Shown: positions 1 to 12,939 of the stretch, in pieces
Layout: each line of letters starts with the position of its first letter
Position numbering within the stretch: position 1 is the stretch's first letter
Origin: Nymphalis io
Taxonomy: Eukaryota > Arthropoda > Insecta > Lepidoptera > Nymphalidae
Reading direction: 5' to 3'
Length of the DNA: 64,000 nt
NCBI RefSeq assembly: GCF_905147045.1
Contig: NC_065894.1
Coordinates: 8,035,501 to 8,099,500 of the forward strand
Translations under genes and position numbers: made by a program
Notes under the pieces: model-generated
The model's input: the letters and a program-made list of their open reading frames with translations, nothing else
The model's database searches: none
What the model was told of the DNA's origin: nothing

Positions 1-338
1 TTTGCCTCTTAGAATTATTTGAATATTTGTATTTACAGTAAAACTTTCAATACTGCAAAAATATATAATCTCTATTTACCACAAATAGTTTTATTAATGT
101 CTTACTGCAAATTAAGTATGATGGCTACAACAATCTAAAAGTAAAAACATATGCAATTTTAATAAAATGTCTTCAAAATTAATGCTATTGTTATTACATT
201 CATAAATAAATATTTACATATCAAACAAGTTCAAGTATCAGGTTAATATAAAGCATGTAAATAAATCTTGACAAATATTTGGTTTGGTAGAACCCATATT
301 CAGCCCCTTACTAACTATATATAAAATTGTAGAAATAC

Positions 339-1769
339 CTTTTGTGCAGTTAACTCCTCGTTCTATATATTCTATATCTTGCATCTTAAATTTAAATATA
401 TTATGAACATCTAATGGTTTATCTTGAGGTATATCTGAAAAGCTGAAATTTTCTAATTGATTTTCTACTGGTATTTCGCTTGATTCAAATGCAGTATCCG
501 TAGAAACTTCATGAGATTGTAGTATTTGTGCACATAGATCACTTACTTCTTCATTTTGGGCAATGAGATTTAAAATCATTGATTTACCAACACCCTGAGT
601 GCCTGTAAATGTAATGAGATTGTATCAGTTACAACCATGTATATTGTGAGGAATCAAAAGGAAGTAAATATATATGATGTTGCTATGGAGCCAATGGAAT
701 TTATTACTATGGTTCCCAATATTAAACATAATTATGTAATTAACTAAACTCATTCTATGATTGGTCAAAAGTTTAAAATTATTACAGAGTGATTCATTAA
801 TTCAGTGAAGACATTAAACATATAATTATTACCACTAAAATGTTCATACCTAATATTCCAACTACTAAATAATTGGTGTTAGAATCGTTGAGAAATTCAA
901 AAGCTGCACTATTAAATTCTAAATTCTCATCTAGCAACTTCACAGGCTCCGTCATTGATTTAAAATTTTGACTGGACTTTTGATCTTAAAAAAAAAAGAT
1001 TTTATTATTGTATACATTTATACCTTCATACAGATCCACCCTATCAGATCAGAAAATCCACCTAATCATTAACATTTATTATTTTGAATTATTAAAAGTA
1101 AATTGTTATTAAAGGTATATTAAGTATACATATTTTTATATTAGCTGGGACTTCTCTAATGACTCTACTCCACCTGATGGTAAATGGTAGTGGAGTCCAA
1201 ACATGACAATCGCCAGTACAGTTAGGAAGTATGTTCTGCACTAGCCACCCCAGCCTTTTTCATGCCTTGTTTGAAGGAACTCAGGTTGTAACAGCAGGGA
1301 AATTAGCATTTTCCTTATAAATAGTACTAAATGTGCTGTATGTAAATATTATGTGGCTAAAATCCACTAAAAAATTATTGATGTAATACAGAAATATTAA
1401 TTTAATAATCTGATAATGGAATGGATTATACCTTTCTTTTCCTTGTCATTTTGAGTTATTTTAGATGGATGTGGGTTTTCAGTATCTGCTTGTGACTTTG
1501 GACTTAGTGGTCTCTCTTCTTTTGGAGTACTTTGTTCACGAGTTTTTAAGATAATAGTGGGTGGTTTGTCCTTTTCGTTTTTCTCTTTAGATTGATCTTT
1601 TGGAACCTCACGATCGGATTTTAAAATTACTGGCCTCCTCGGAGTTGATATAGGATCCTGTAAGTTTAATTTGTTTAAATTATAAATAGTTTTTAATTGA
1701 TAACTACGCGACGGATAATATTATTTTTGGTACCTTAGTCGTTATAATTTTCTTTTTTTTATCTGCCAT
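339..1769 (-). CDS. Smg9: Smg9, nonsense-mediated mRNA decay factor, 5' part (partial)
   Basis: Four coding exons read leftwards: 1769-1734, 1657-1432, 984-850 and 602-339. All borders are GT/AG and the phases join exactly (36, 226, 135, 264 nt). They give about 220 residues beginning MADKKKK. A lysine/serine/proline-rich N-terminus containing ILKS and ILKT is followed by a strand ending in a P-loop, GTQGVGKS, and then by a segment ending ERGVNCTKG. This order matches SMG9, a P-loop protein that partners SMG8 and restrains the SMG1 kinase during nonsense-mediated decay; the counterpart of the last segment in SMG9 is ERGGNQTSG. The remaining exons should lie left of base 1. An unrelated repeat remnant sits in the intron at about 1140-1316. 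The start was chosen as the first ATG of an open exon with a good donor. Family call is from recalled motifs, not an alignment. Confidence 0.85.
1138..1316. repeat. Probable degraded repeat in the Smg9 intron
   Basis: This block is less AT-rich than the surrounding intron. It contains a 'cctgatggtaa..tggtagtgg' stretch and 'gaactcaggttgtaacagcaggg', wording I associate with dispersed lepidopteran repeats. No terminal repeats or target-site duplication were found. Confidence 0.3.
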
Positions 1770-2463
1770 TCTAAACAGAAGTCTACTAATCTGACCAGAT
1801 TAAACTAATATAAAGACTAAATAATTTCAGTAATGTTAAAGTGCGTTCATATTTTTATTATATATTTATAGATGTTTAAACCGACTGCTTGACTTAATAC
1901 ATATCATTTATAAGTATAAACAACGCCTCAGAGGCTCAGATAATAAAAATAATTTCCCTGTCTGTCAGTCTCAAATGTCAATTTCTATTATCAGTCAAAG
2001 TCAAACACTAAAGACACAGAGTACTACCAATCACAGAGTACATAAGCACTACGTTTTACTATCAAGCTACTGACTAAAACATAGTGGTTATAAATGTATT
2101 TTGTGAACACTATATATTTGCTTATCCTTATAGTTATTTTTATACAATAATTCATAGTAGAATAATTTAAAAGTCAAAGTCAAGTCAAAAATTTTCGACT
2201 ATACAGCAAAATTTGCCATATAATTATGTAAATGTAGGCTCCATGTAATCGATTTTTATGTATATTATACTATAAGATTATATTTTTCAATATTTGTAAT
2301 AATCGATATAATTTAATTCCATTATTATATTATATTAGTCTTTGGTTAGGATTTTTTTTATATACAACATTTTTGGGGGTACAACATTTTAAAATTTGGC
2401 TACATTGTGAGTACCATTTATGATTGTCATTTTACTAGATAAAAATAGTACATAATATCGAAA
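1770..2463. promoter_or_regulatory. Divergent intergenic region between Smg9 and the receptor-like gene
   Basis: 694 bp separate the two divergent start codons. It should hold both promoters and 5' UTRs. I see no convincing TATA box next to either ATG. No other feature recognised. Confidence 0.4.
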
Positions 2464-5400
2464 ATGATCAGCGTAAACAATATATATTATTTGTCGATCG
2501 TCTTTTATGTGTTTTTATTAAAAACAGTTCATACTGAGGACGTATGTGTAGCCAAAGGACCTTGCTCGTGTGAATACTCTAATGGCACCGGTATTGACTT
2601 ATCGCTTACTGTTAAAGCAACATTTTATACTACGCAATCATATAAATTAAAGAACAATGGATCACAATACGAATTGAGTACCTATTACTATCATCCGTGC
2701 ACTGATGTGTTGCTTAAAGTGAACAGTACTGCATCGAATAATACATGCGACAAGCCATTGTCGGTAAGAAACTTCACATTTAGTTTGTTCCTCATCTTCT
2801 TGTTATCTAAATTCTTAACATTGATAGATCAATGGTTTATGGTTAAGATAAATAAAGTTGTTATTGAAATAAAATAATGTCATTTAACCATTATGGTTAA
2901 TTGACATTATTTTTACATTATATCCAACATTCCTCATAAAATGTTGTATGGCACTGTATTTTAGAATTATCGTGATTACATTTGTCCTGGTTTGTCCTGG
3001 TTTTCTACATAAGATGGATGCAAATCATCAAAATTGCACAAAGATTTAAAAAACAATAAAAAAATACATTAAAAACATTCATACAGTGTTAGACAAAATA
3101 AAATTCACTCAGTTTTATTTTAAGTATCAATCATCAGATAAATAAGATAGCAAATCCTCTGTGATAAAAAAATTTAACACTACAACAAAATATATGATAA
3201 CCATAAGCTATTATTTACATTCATTTCAGATATGTCGACATAAAACGACTTTGGATTTAGTTGCTAATAATACATTTAAAACAGATGGAGGCAATTATGA
3301 ATTTTTAGGCAGAACAAATGTTTCTCAGTTCAGTGCTGATGGGAGATCAATTACTTACTTCAATGGCCCATCGTAAGTATAAATTTATTTTATAAAACAG
3401 TATTATATACAATAAAAGTAAACCAGTAATGTCTAACTTGGAATGATTACAGTTCATTTCCAAGTCCAATACATTTGAATATTTCGAAAAGTTAATTAAA
3501 ATGAAGTTAATCTCAATACTTCTATCCAGCAACCTTCATAAGTATTACTTAAAATAGAAACACAAGTAGAAAAACTTGTTTTCTGAATTAATATGTAGCC
3601 CAAAGTCATCATTAAACAATTTGAATAATTACAGAACTGGTTTTGATTCTTGTGGTTGTAAAAAGTTTCACATTTCATGTAAATTGTAAATATAATGTAT
3701 AATATATATGTAACTTTTCTTACATATATTTTTTATTGTGTTTTTATCTGTTCTGATTAAAAAAATATATATGTTAATTCTTTTTACTAACCTAATAGAG
3801 ATATTGTGTAGCATATTTTATAATTATGGTTTTCACTACATGTTAGTGTTGGTATGGCCTTCTGAAAACTTGTTTGGGTAGTAATCCTCTTATCAGTTAT
3901 TCTAGAGCTCACATTGTTAATGCTTTGTATTAATGTGTTCAAATTTGAATGGAAATAAGCCAATTTTGATACAATAAGGGGCATAATATCCAAGCTTCTA
4001 TGTTGCATTTACATTGATTGTGCAAAAAATATTTAGTATTCTGTATGGGATTGAAGGTGGCCGCCGGTGTTACTCTATGTGTTAAGTCAGGGTATAAGCT
4101 ATCTTACAGTAGCATGCGCAAGCGATCGCCTTGGACACTGGCGAGCCCCACATACTCCGCCACTGTTCCCTCAGGAGAAAATGCGTAATGCGTTTTTCCA
4201 GCGATAAAAAAAAAAATAAGCTATCTCATTTCCAAATTTCATCCAAATCCATTCTAGTTTTTGTGTGTAAGAGCAACAAAGAGCCATCCATTGAACCTCA
4301 CAAATGTTTGCCTTTATAATGTTTGTAGAATAATACCAATATCCATGATTGGTGGTGAGTACTAACAATATGTGGCCCATTGGACTGCCAGCCAAGATTT
4401 TATTATATTTTTTTCTGGAAATACTTTCTTGTACATTATAGTAAAATCAACATGTTCATTATAAAAAATATAAATTATAATAATTACATTTTTTTACTAC
4501 AAATTAACATTGTGTGCAGGGCGACCCTCGTTACGTTAGTTTGTGCTCAAACAGAAGACCAACTACAAGTTCTTTCGGTTTTGGATCCAGATAATATAGT
4601 AAGTTGAAAAATATTAAAAATAAAAATATTAATAACCTTCATCCTTGTATTTTTTGGAAAAACATTCCTTTTTTATTATTCATTAATCAACCTTTTAATA
4701 TTCATATTAATCAATTTCTAAGTGAATAGTGGATACAATTTGAGTAGCAAAAATAATATAAGAATAAACTACATCAATATTATTAATAAATTTATTTACT
4801 ACTTTGTAACTAAGGAGATAGTTTATAAATACACAAAGTGACATAAAAAGAACAATAGGTGACAATATCAACTAACACACGAGACAAGTGACAAATCCAC
4901 TAATTTTCTGTATTTATAATGATATTTTGTTCAGGATTATTTAATTATAATGTTTGCTGATCAAGCAGCACTGTCAAGAATTTTTTTTGTTACAGGTACT
5001 TTCATTCTATTCAAGACAAGCATGCCTGAAACTTCTTGAAGAAGAGGGACGTTCCTTCGGTTCAACTTTGCTTATAATATTCTTCTCATTTGTGATATTA
5101 TATCTCGTTCTTGGAATATGCACTAAGAAATTCTTAATGGGTGCAACAGGGATCGAGGTTGTGCCTAATTTGACTTTCTGGTCAGATTTACCGAATCTAG
5201 TTAAGGTATGAATTTTTAATAATATATAACATAATTGAAAAACAAATAGATGTACTAAATTGGTAGTTATGTATGATTTATTAATTATTCATCATTATTT
5301 TCGAATATTATATTTTTGATTTTTATTTTAGATGGCAATATTTGTTTATGAAATTAGGGTATTGTTTGTTTAATGTTGTTCTGTTTTTTGTTTTTCGTTT

Positions 5401-5553
5401 TGATGATTTCTTCGTATCTTTAAGGGTGACAGATTTAATTTTAAAATATCGTTTTAGGATGGTTGGGCATTTGCAATCAATGGGTTCAAATTGCCAGCTC
5501 GCGGCGCCGGCCCCGTGACGTCACCAGACCCGAACAGCTACGACAGCATATAA
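2464..5553 (+). CDS. Mannose-6-phosphate-receptor/ATG27-like type I membrane protein
   Basis: Five exons, 2464-2763, 3230-3372, 4520-4598, 4996-5205 and 5458-5553, join in frame to encode 275 residues. A hydrophobic N-terminal signal precedes a lumenal part with cysteines (CVAKGPCSC, TYYYHPC, NTC, ICR, LVC, QAC) and several N-glycosylation sites (NGS, NST, NNT). Near residue 200 lies a single membrane segment (LLIIFFSFVILYLVLGI), followed by a short cytosolic tail with GIEVVPN..FW and DGWAFAING, ending YDSI. The layout fits the cation-dependent mannose-6-phosphate receptor/Mrl1/ATG27 group, which sorts cargo between Golgi and endosomes. YDSI at the C-terminus fits a YxxΦ sorting signal (inference). 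Whether it binds mannose-6-phosphate cannot be told from sequence alone. A polyadenylation signal AATAAA lies at 5811-5816. Confidence 0.78.
4105..4215 (+). repeat. SINE-like family C copy, poly-A tail, 11-bp target duplication
   Basis: The element starts tacagtagcatgcg and ends gcgat followed by an A run. The 11-mer ataagctatct is present on both sides, at 4094-4104 and 4216-4226. A longer, reversed relative lies at 26242-26432, sharing the agcatgcg head, the 'gcgagccccaca..ctccgccactgttcc' core and the ccagcgataaaa tail. The A tail and target duplication indicate insertion by retroposition. It sits in intron 2 of the receptor-like gene. Confidence 0.7.
4227..4330. mobile_element. Helitron-like or related repeat flank (fragment)
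   Basis: The phrase 'aaatttcatccaaatcc' next to the family C insertion resembles the conserved interior of short lepidopteran Helitron-type repeats. The left half of the host repeat would lie before 4094. Boundaries were not resolved. Confidence 0.3.
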
Positions 5554-8500
5554 CATCAAAGCGAAGACCCCCTCAATGAAGGTCAACTTGTATTGATTGA
5601 GTAATGTCGTGAAACAATATATAATATGGACTTAAAATTTAAATATTACGTCTTGCCGCTATAATAGTATTCCGACGCTGCAACACGTGGGGATCAATGT
5701 AAATGTGGCGTTATGTAATTTATCAAAGCTTAAATATATATAGAGAAAGTAGAATTTTTTTTACCTTATATAATAACTGTTCATAAATTACAATGTATTA
5801 TTTTAACATCAATAAATAAGCAATATATAATACTGTAGATTTTGCTGAGTATATAGCTCGATAATTGCATTAATTATATGTTGCTTAAACATGTTAATTA
5901 CGTAATTATTTGACTCAATAATATAATGTTATTATAACCAATTTGTTATATACAATTTAAATTTAGAATTCTCTTTTAACTATTTAAGACATGTCCAGTT
6001 TCTGAAACACTGATCACATTAACTAATCCGACTTTAATATGAATGGCAATTACCATTGGGCGGCAGGCCACAATAGATGACCAATGAACGTTGAGTATTT
6101 ACTTACTTTTCTTAATTTCAATATTTATAATCTGGCACTTAGTATGAGAACTGATTAGAATATTAAATGTTTTATTTTTAAGGGTTGCCATTTTACATAA
6201 ACTTAAATATATATTTTTATTAATTGATTTTCAAATTTTGGAAGATAGCCGATCTATATTTTTACGAACATATATATACACATCTAAGAATCTCTAGTCT
6301 AGATGAATAATTCTTGAAAAAAGCGTAATAAAATATGTAATATAAACCATATATGATATTTACATATTTGTGATGTTAACGAAAAATCCCTAGCAAAGTA
6401 ATAATTAATATACTTGATATTAAGAACATTTATAGAAGGAATAATCATAACAATTTATTGATTTTCAAGACATGATGATATTACGACAAAGTTTCCGTAC
6501 TTGCTATAATCCTCTCAATGTATATAGGAATGCTCATTGATTTTGATTTGGATTAGATTTTGTTAGAAGTGAGAAATATGAATGTTAATTTATTGTTTCC
6601 AAAAGACGTAAATAATATTTGTTTTCCCGGCAAAAAAACGTGAACAAAGTTCGAAATTATTTTTTTATATTCTAAATAGAATCTTTCTCATAATATCAAG
6701 AACCAGCGGTCATAACATATCCGTTTAATTAAGCATGTTATAACCTATACAACCTTCTTTATTTAAATGCAAAAAAATCACGCGGTCCAGCTTAATTTAA
6801 ATTATACATTTTTTCCCCAATCAAATTGATTTTCTCAGTGTATAATTAATATGCATGGCTGTCGATGCGATAACAGCCAAATTTATTATTGATTAGTTTT
6901 ACAAATTTCAATCTCGTTCGAATCTTGAAACGAAGTCTGTTTAACGTAACTGTAGTCTAGATGTGTAAATTTTTATGTATATTATGTAGTAATTATACTT
7001 GATATTTTAAATCACGTGTAAATTAATCATAATACTGTAGTTGTAACTGTTATGAGTAGAATTTTATGGATGAATTATGGCAATGGCACATTATTTATTC
7101 AAATTGTTGTGTAACCTAAAAAAATTATATTAGCTTAAGTAACAATATGTCTATATATATGTACTAGTGTGACGTAAAAACGCTTGGCATTGGTTAAGCA
7201 GCTGACAAGTATTTCGATACATGAATAGCTCATGTTTTTGTTATCGATAGATATTTAAGATCGATTTTCGTTACATCGCTTACATCAGTTTCTATATCTA
7301 CTGCTCGTCTTGCATGTCTACCTCTTGTGATGATGATCAAAATAATATAGTTCTCTCCGTTATTACAAGGCGTATATATATATATGAAATTAAGTTTAAA
7401 AATATGAACATGTTGACAGATGCTGTACTATATGGAGTAACTTAAAGCAGAACCTTATCTAAATCCAAAATTTGATCCAAAGGCTTAGAGCTGTCCGAGA
7501 TATAGATTTCACATAATAAGATAGGTATGTAAGAAGATCATTTACCACATAAGAAAATCATATACAAATTTTACTAGCCAGCTGCCTAATCATTATGCGA
7601 TTATACTATTATTATCCATATAAATAATGATAACGTACACTCCCGTATAAACACCTACTTAATAATTGTATATAATAAAATTATATAACACTATTAGTCA
7701 TATTTAATAAAAAATTTAAAACAAACCGAAATACATATTTAAAAGTTTCATCTTTTCGCAGATATTTTTATCATATGTATAGTGGACATTATTATAATAA
7801 TTCTGTTATATTTTGTCAACATATACATATGTATGCAATTTAACGACTTTTGTTACTGTATTAATATTTATTCTGTGGGTTATTTTGCTTTCTTTGCTAT
7901 TTATTTCATTATTTACATATCACAGGTATTTTAATTCTTAAAATAAATATTTATTCCTTAACTTTATGAGTAATATGACTTCCAGTAACCTCGAAAAATC
8001 TTTTTTTCTATTAAGTAATGTTAAGGGTGAATTATAAAAACTAATTATCATATCTGTTGTATTGTCATTTAATTATAATGTGCCAAGAAATTATTTGAAA
8101 TATATTAAACAGTATCTAAAAGTGCATAATTTTGTTTGCGGTTTTTGCCTTATCATATATATATTCATTAATTTCTCTACTTTTATAATCTTTGTAATGT
8201 GTAATTTTTTTTTAAATATTGTCGTCACCACAAACTTAGGTCGTGATTACCACTAATGAAATCAACAATAATTATGAGATTCCTTAAGTTCATCCCTTCT
8301 GATCTGGGTTTATTTTGTGTTCAGTGTCTCTGAGGGCAAGTTGTAATGTATCAGTTTGTGTCACAAACGACTTATTATAACACGTATACTAAATATAAAA
8401 AGTCATATACAGTTCGTACTGGTTTGTTGTTGTTTGTACTAAAATGTTTGCGGTAAATCTATCATAACTCGAGGACATTGCGCCCTTTTTGTGTGACGGC

Positions 8501-9493
8501 ATTATATTTTATAATCTCTCGTATTTTTTCTACGTTATACCGTTTGTGATCATTTATATTTTGAAGTGTTTTAAGAGTAAAATATATAATTGTGATTTTA
8601 TACATAGTTTTATATTCATACCAACTTTATACTTTCGCCTTGCACAAATGAATATGATCTGTGTTGAATCTCTTCAATAAATAATAAAATATATCGTCTT
8701 TTTTCTTCTTTCCTATTTTGTAATGGTGCTATTTATTCAGGTGGCGAATCATATTGACGATGAGTTATACTTACAATCCTTACGTTTGTCAATAACATTA
8801 CGTGTTAAGTATATTTGTTTTTTTTTTTACTTGTTTTCGGATAATCGGTAAGGTGGAAAATGTGTCACGTGACGGTGAAAAGTATTCTTATATTGAATTA
8901 CAGCCATGCCATGTCTAATGCATCACTTACCGTTAATTAAACAATATTTTTCGTTAAAATACTCGACTGACGTTTTTAACGGTAAGCTATAATCGATTAA
9001 GAATTTCATTGTTACATATATTTCGACGGATTTATTGCTAATTGCTTGTGATGTATACAACGATCAAATCATATTTCACAAAATGTAATTAAATTAATGC
9101 TATGTAAATAAATACTTTAAAAGTTTTGAAAATAATGAGTTTGCTGACCAAGGCTGAATGCGTATACCTAGATACGTAGGAACTGTCTGCTACCTAATCT
9201 TAGTTTAAAGTTTTTAGTGAACTAGTCGTAAAATAAAACAATTTTATAGTCATATGCAATTTATTTGTACTCGGTTATTATAAAAACGTAATAATTTTTA
9301 TTTACTATGTGTTTCAAGATTTGTCTGTTGTGACTATTGTATTAAAAATCCCATCTGTAAAAAAAAGTTAAAAGTTTTTTTTTTAGAATTACGATATGAA
9401 CAAAAACAGTTTTATATAAAAAACAAACATAAGAAAATATATTTTCCGTTCAGACTTGATTTCTAATATAAACATGATGAATATATATTTGAA
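5554..9493. other. 3' UTR of the receptor-like gene, then AT-rich intergenic DNA
   Basis: The first 260 bases are 3' UTR up to AATAAA at 5811. The rest is very AT-rich with only short chance reading frames. I recognised no gene, RNA or mobile element in it. Confidence 0.5.
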
Positions 9494-9508
9494 TTATATT
9501 TTTTCTGC
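9494..9508 (-). other. Candidate 15-nt terminal exon of OBP-1
   Basis: On the minus strand a TTTTACAG acceptor precedes GCA GAA AAA ATA TAA, in the phase needed by the donor at 9842. The four other classic OBP genes of this window have last exons of 18-21 nt. The encoded AEKI lacks the hydrophobic FGxx/FDFT/LGFR start of the sisters, so support is weak. Confidence 0.25.
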
Positions 9509-9605
9509 CTGTAAAATATATTGTAGTTTGTTTACTTTACTTATCTCTGAAGTACATTTTAGGTAATCGATTACATCTGCCAATGCAAGTAATGCATTCT
9601 ACGAT

Positions 9606-9776
9606 TTGATGCCCCACCAACATTGGGAACTGTGATGTTATGGACCTTGTGCCTGTACGCTGGGTCACTTATCCTTCACAAACCGGAACAAAACAATATT
9701 TATCGAAAACATTGCTGTTTGACGGTAGAATATATGCTGAAGTAGGTGACCCGGACGGGCTTGACAAAGCCATCAA
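9606..9776 (+). repeat. SINE-like family B, truncated copy
   Basis: The text 'gccccaccaacattgggaac', 'gtgcctgta', 'ccggaaca', 'acggtagaatat' and 'acgggcttg' follows the same order as in the fuller family B copies at 12352 and 14712. The first part of the repeat is missing. Confidence 0.7.
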
Positions 9777-9842
9777 GTACATTGTGGTATTACTTCGTAT
9801 TTAGTTTTGATTTCGTGTCACATAGGAATTTGGGTAGCTTAC

Positions 9843-12800
9843 TTTTGGGGCGTGTTCGGTTAAACACGTAGCCAGTAGAGCTGCCCTCTCGCAACCCCCT
9901 TTGTCGTCAGTAGGCACTGACGCCTCGTTCACTGTGATTTGATTGATAATATGTAAATTATAAACATTTAATAATATTACAGAGAAAAAAACAGCTAGAG
10001 CCGTTTTCCGAGCCAAAGTAGTGTAAACATTGTCAATTACGACTTATTCTGAAAATTAATCGAAAGAAAAACGGAAAAGAAAATTTTTGGTTCGTTTGCG
10101 GGCTTGTACTAAGGATCTCGTTTCTGACCTCGAGATAACCACTAGCTAGATCAACGATTAACTCTGGAGGAATAATAGCTATATACTTGAAAAATTAATA
10201 TTAGACAGAGAATTGATATAGTTAATCTATCCTATATGTTTGTATACTGATCTCGTATGTAGATAACATTCATTGACAAACAAGACAATTCTACCCTATC
10301 AAAATTTCCTGTTATGTATTTTGACTAATCGCATTATAAATACCTACACATAGAAGCTAATACACACGCATCGTAATACGCACGTGTAAATATATTGTGC
10401 TCTAGTGTAGGCACATGAAACTATTGAATAAAAATTAAGACTGGGTTAAAACTAAATCTAGTTTATACATTAAATAAAAATGTCATCCACCCGTATGAAA
10501 ATACGTTCGGTAGGTTTTAAGTTCATCGCGTTGAGACAGACAGACAGACTTGGTGGGGGGATTTTGTTTATAGTATGTAGTGATTTTAATTTGAAGAATT
10601 TCTAATTAGATTTATTTGTAAAATATAATGTTATAAGCAGTATAGGTCAAACTTTCCTAACGTCATAAGTCAAATAATTTCGTGTCACTTTTGGCGGGAG
10701 GCAGCGCGAATTACGGTCAGGCGTATCACTGATATAATTTTTGTAATAATAATTTATAAACCAGATTTTAATAAAAGTATTAAAATTCATTTTGTTTTGT
10801 TTATTCTATTACATTAATATTTTTTGTGTACTTTAAATAAACTTACCCTTCAAACAAGTTTCGTACAACTTCTTAGCATTGTCCAATCTGGCTTGGTCAC
10901 CAGGGTACTCCTTTTCAGACATCTTGTATGCATTTTTGTCGTTAAACATTCCTTTATCGTCAATCTATAATGAACATATGGGTAAGTATGCTTAACACGT
11001 ATTTATATAACATGTTTTTTTGTTTTTGAATGTTGTTTTACAAAATATAGACTAAGGCGAACAGTTCACGTGATAAAAATGAAACTCTTAAATGCGTCCG
11101 AATATTTGTTTTGTATCTAAAGCCATCGATGACATTTCGTTATTTCAGAAAAAAATTAGCTCTTCGATTTAATAAAAATCACTTATTAATTTATTGTGCG
11201 TATTGTATGCTGAAAAAATAGATCTTATGTTTTGAATTAACAATATGAATTATTTTCAATAAATAGCTATTGAGTAATTATTGTTATAATATAAAGAATA
11301 AAAAATGGACGAGCCGTTCTTCTCTATCGTTAGAACACATGAATCTTAACCGAAGATTGCTCATTCAAACCCAGGCATCACAGAGTTTTCATGTGCTTAA
11401 TTTGCGTCATTAATTCATCTCGTGCTGGGCTGTGAAGGAAAAAATCGTGAGGAAACTTGCCACATTTGTTCCCCCAAAGCTCATTGGAGCAGCATGGTGA
11501 AAAAAACTCCTTTACGTCAAGAAATGTGGAGGCTTATACCCATCAGTATGACATTTACAGGCTGTAACCTAGACAATTGTCCATATTTCTATCAATTGTT
11601 CATATATAACGTTCAAACGCTAAAAATAATAACATAACTGTTTACCCAATCAACTTTTTTGAAAAGGCAAGCTACGAGGCACTTGGCGTTCTGGTGGTTG
11701 GGGATTTTATGATTTTTCATCATGTCTATTTCATCTACTGTGACTGGATGCTCCTTGCTGCACTCCAGCGCTTGCATGAGGAACCACTTCTTTATATCTT
11801 CGTCGGACCGAGACTGAAAGATTTCGGAAAATAATGAATACTAATGCTAATGCTATCCTTTGTTTCTATGCAACGTAGTTGCGATTCTGCTTAGAATGTA
11901 ACAGTTTGCGAGGACGTGATAGCGCAAGGCTGGAAGAGCGACTTTTTGTGGGATGAAATTAGTGTCTCATAGAGCTTCTTACCAGCGCATTGGACACAAT
12001 GTCATAGGATTAATGGAAAGGATGGCGTAATATTTTTATAATTTCATTAGATAGATATGGGAGAGTAAAAATAGGCACATGTAAACTAATCTATTGAATC
12101 AAAAAGAATGAAAAAGGGACATTTCCGTACATCGTTCCTCAACGTCGTATCCAAATTAAATATATTTGTCTAATTTCCACATCTATTGGCACTCCAAATC
12201 CTAATTCTATCCCTTTTTATTATATAGCTTTTTATTCAAATACACAGTATGTTGCTTACTCGGTACAAAATATTAATACAGCTTAATTTAAATAAATAAT
12301 AGTTAAAAAACACTTATATTATTTGTTTTTATATATTTAAGTTATAGACGGATGAGGAAATGGGCCACCGGATAGTAAGTGGTCATCACCGCCCATAGAC
12401 ACATTGGCGAGGTAAGAAATAATAACCAATCCTTAACTCACCAATGCCCCACCAACCTTGGGAACTGAGTCCCTTCTGCCTGTAGTTACACTGGCTCACT
12501 CACCCTTCAAACCGGAAAGCAGTAATACTAAGTATTGCTGTTTAGCAGCAGAATATCTGACGAGTGGGTGGTACCCACCCACACGGGCCTGCACAAAGTC
12601 CTACCTACACTACACTATACTACACTACCTACACTAGGTATACTGTTAGTATTTATATAAATTTCAAATACTTAAATTATTAGTAGTTTTGCCGATTGAT
12701 TTAAAATTAACATGTCGGTGACGCGAAGCCACGAGTTTATCCCCTACGATAAACCAGAGCAACGCGCTTGTAGAAATTTTCACTTCAAAAATAGTCAAAT

Positions 12801-12882
12801 GTTGAACGTATTAAAAAGTTTCTTTACTTACAAATGCGGTTCCGACAAAACAACACATAAATAAAATTGTTAAAGTTGTCAT
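9843..12882 (-). CDS. Classic odorant-binding protein (OBP-1)
   Basis: Four exons read leftwards: 12882-12832 (signal peptide, MTTLTILFMCC), 11813-11646, 10964-10847 and 9931-9843. Phases fit and the model encodes 141 residues so far. Cysteines fall at about 35, 62, 66, 110, 126 and 135: three residues between C2 and C3 and eight between C5 and C6, the classic OBP pattern. OBPs are secreted helical carriers of small hydrophobic ligands in sensillum lymph. The tiny final exon seen in the sister genes is uncertain here. Exon 4 ends HAPK before a GTAAGC donor; either 9508-9494 supplies AEKI and a stop, or the exon reads through to a stop at 9801 (VSYPNSYVTRNQN). A TATAAAAA box lies at 12938-12931. 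Ligand unknown. Confidence 0.85.
11312..11575 (+). repeat. SINE-like family A, degraded copy
   Basis: It contains the tRNA-like head remnant 'gttagaac..tgaatcttaaccga', 'ttcaaaccc', then 'ttttcatgtgcttaattt', 'cgtgaggaaac' and 'cattggagcagc' in family A order. It lies in intron 2 of OBP-1. Confidence 0.75.
12352..12606 (+). repeat. SINE-like family B copy
   Basis: It runs from 'gtaagtggtcatcaccgccc' through 'ccaccaaccttgggaactg', 'cactggctcactcaccctt' and 'gagtgggtggtacccaccc' to 'gcacaaagtccta', colinear with the copies at 14712, 26879 and 52557. It lies in intron 1 of OBP-1. Confidence 0.8.
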
Positions 12883-12930
12883 TTTGTTTACAGTTGAACG
12901 TTTACTACCTCAAATTTCGATCAAAAAAAC

Positions 12931-12938
12931 TTTTTATA
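12931..12938 (-). promoter_or_regulatory. TATA box of OBP-1
   Basis: TATAAAAA on the minus strand, about 50 bases upstream of the OBP-1 start codon at 12882. Confidence 0.5.
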
Positions 12939-12939
12939 T

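Noticed and set aside
1..338. Another Smg9 exon left of 339
   Set aside because: No open frame in the needed phase with an acceptor was found. The next exon is probably beyond the window edge.
10070..10165. Possible tRNA-like SINE head on the minus strand
   Set aside because: Words such as gttgatctagctagtggtta recall a tRNA A box, but no B box or repeat body follows.
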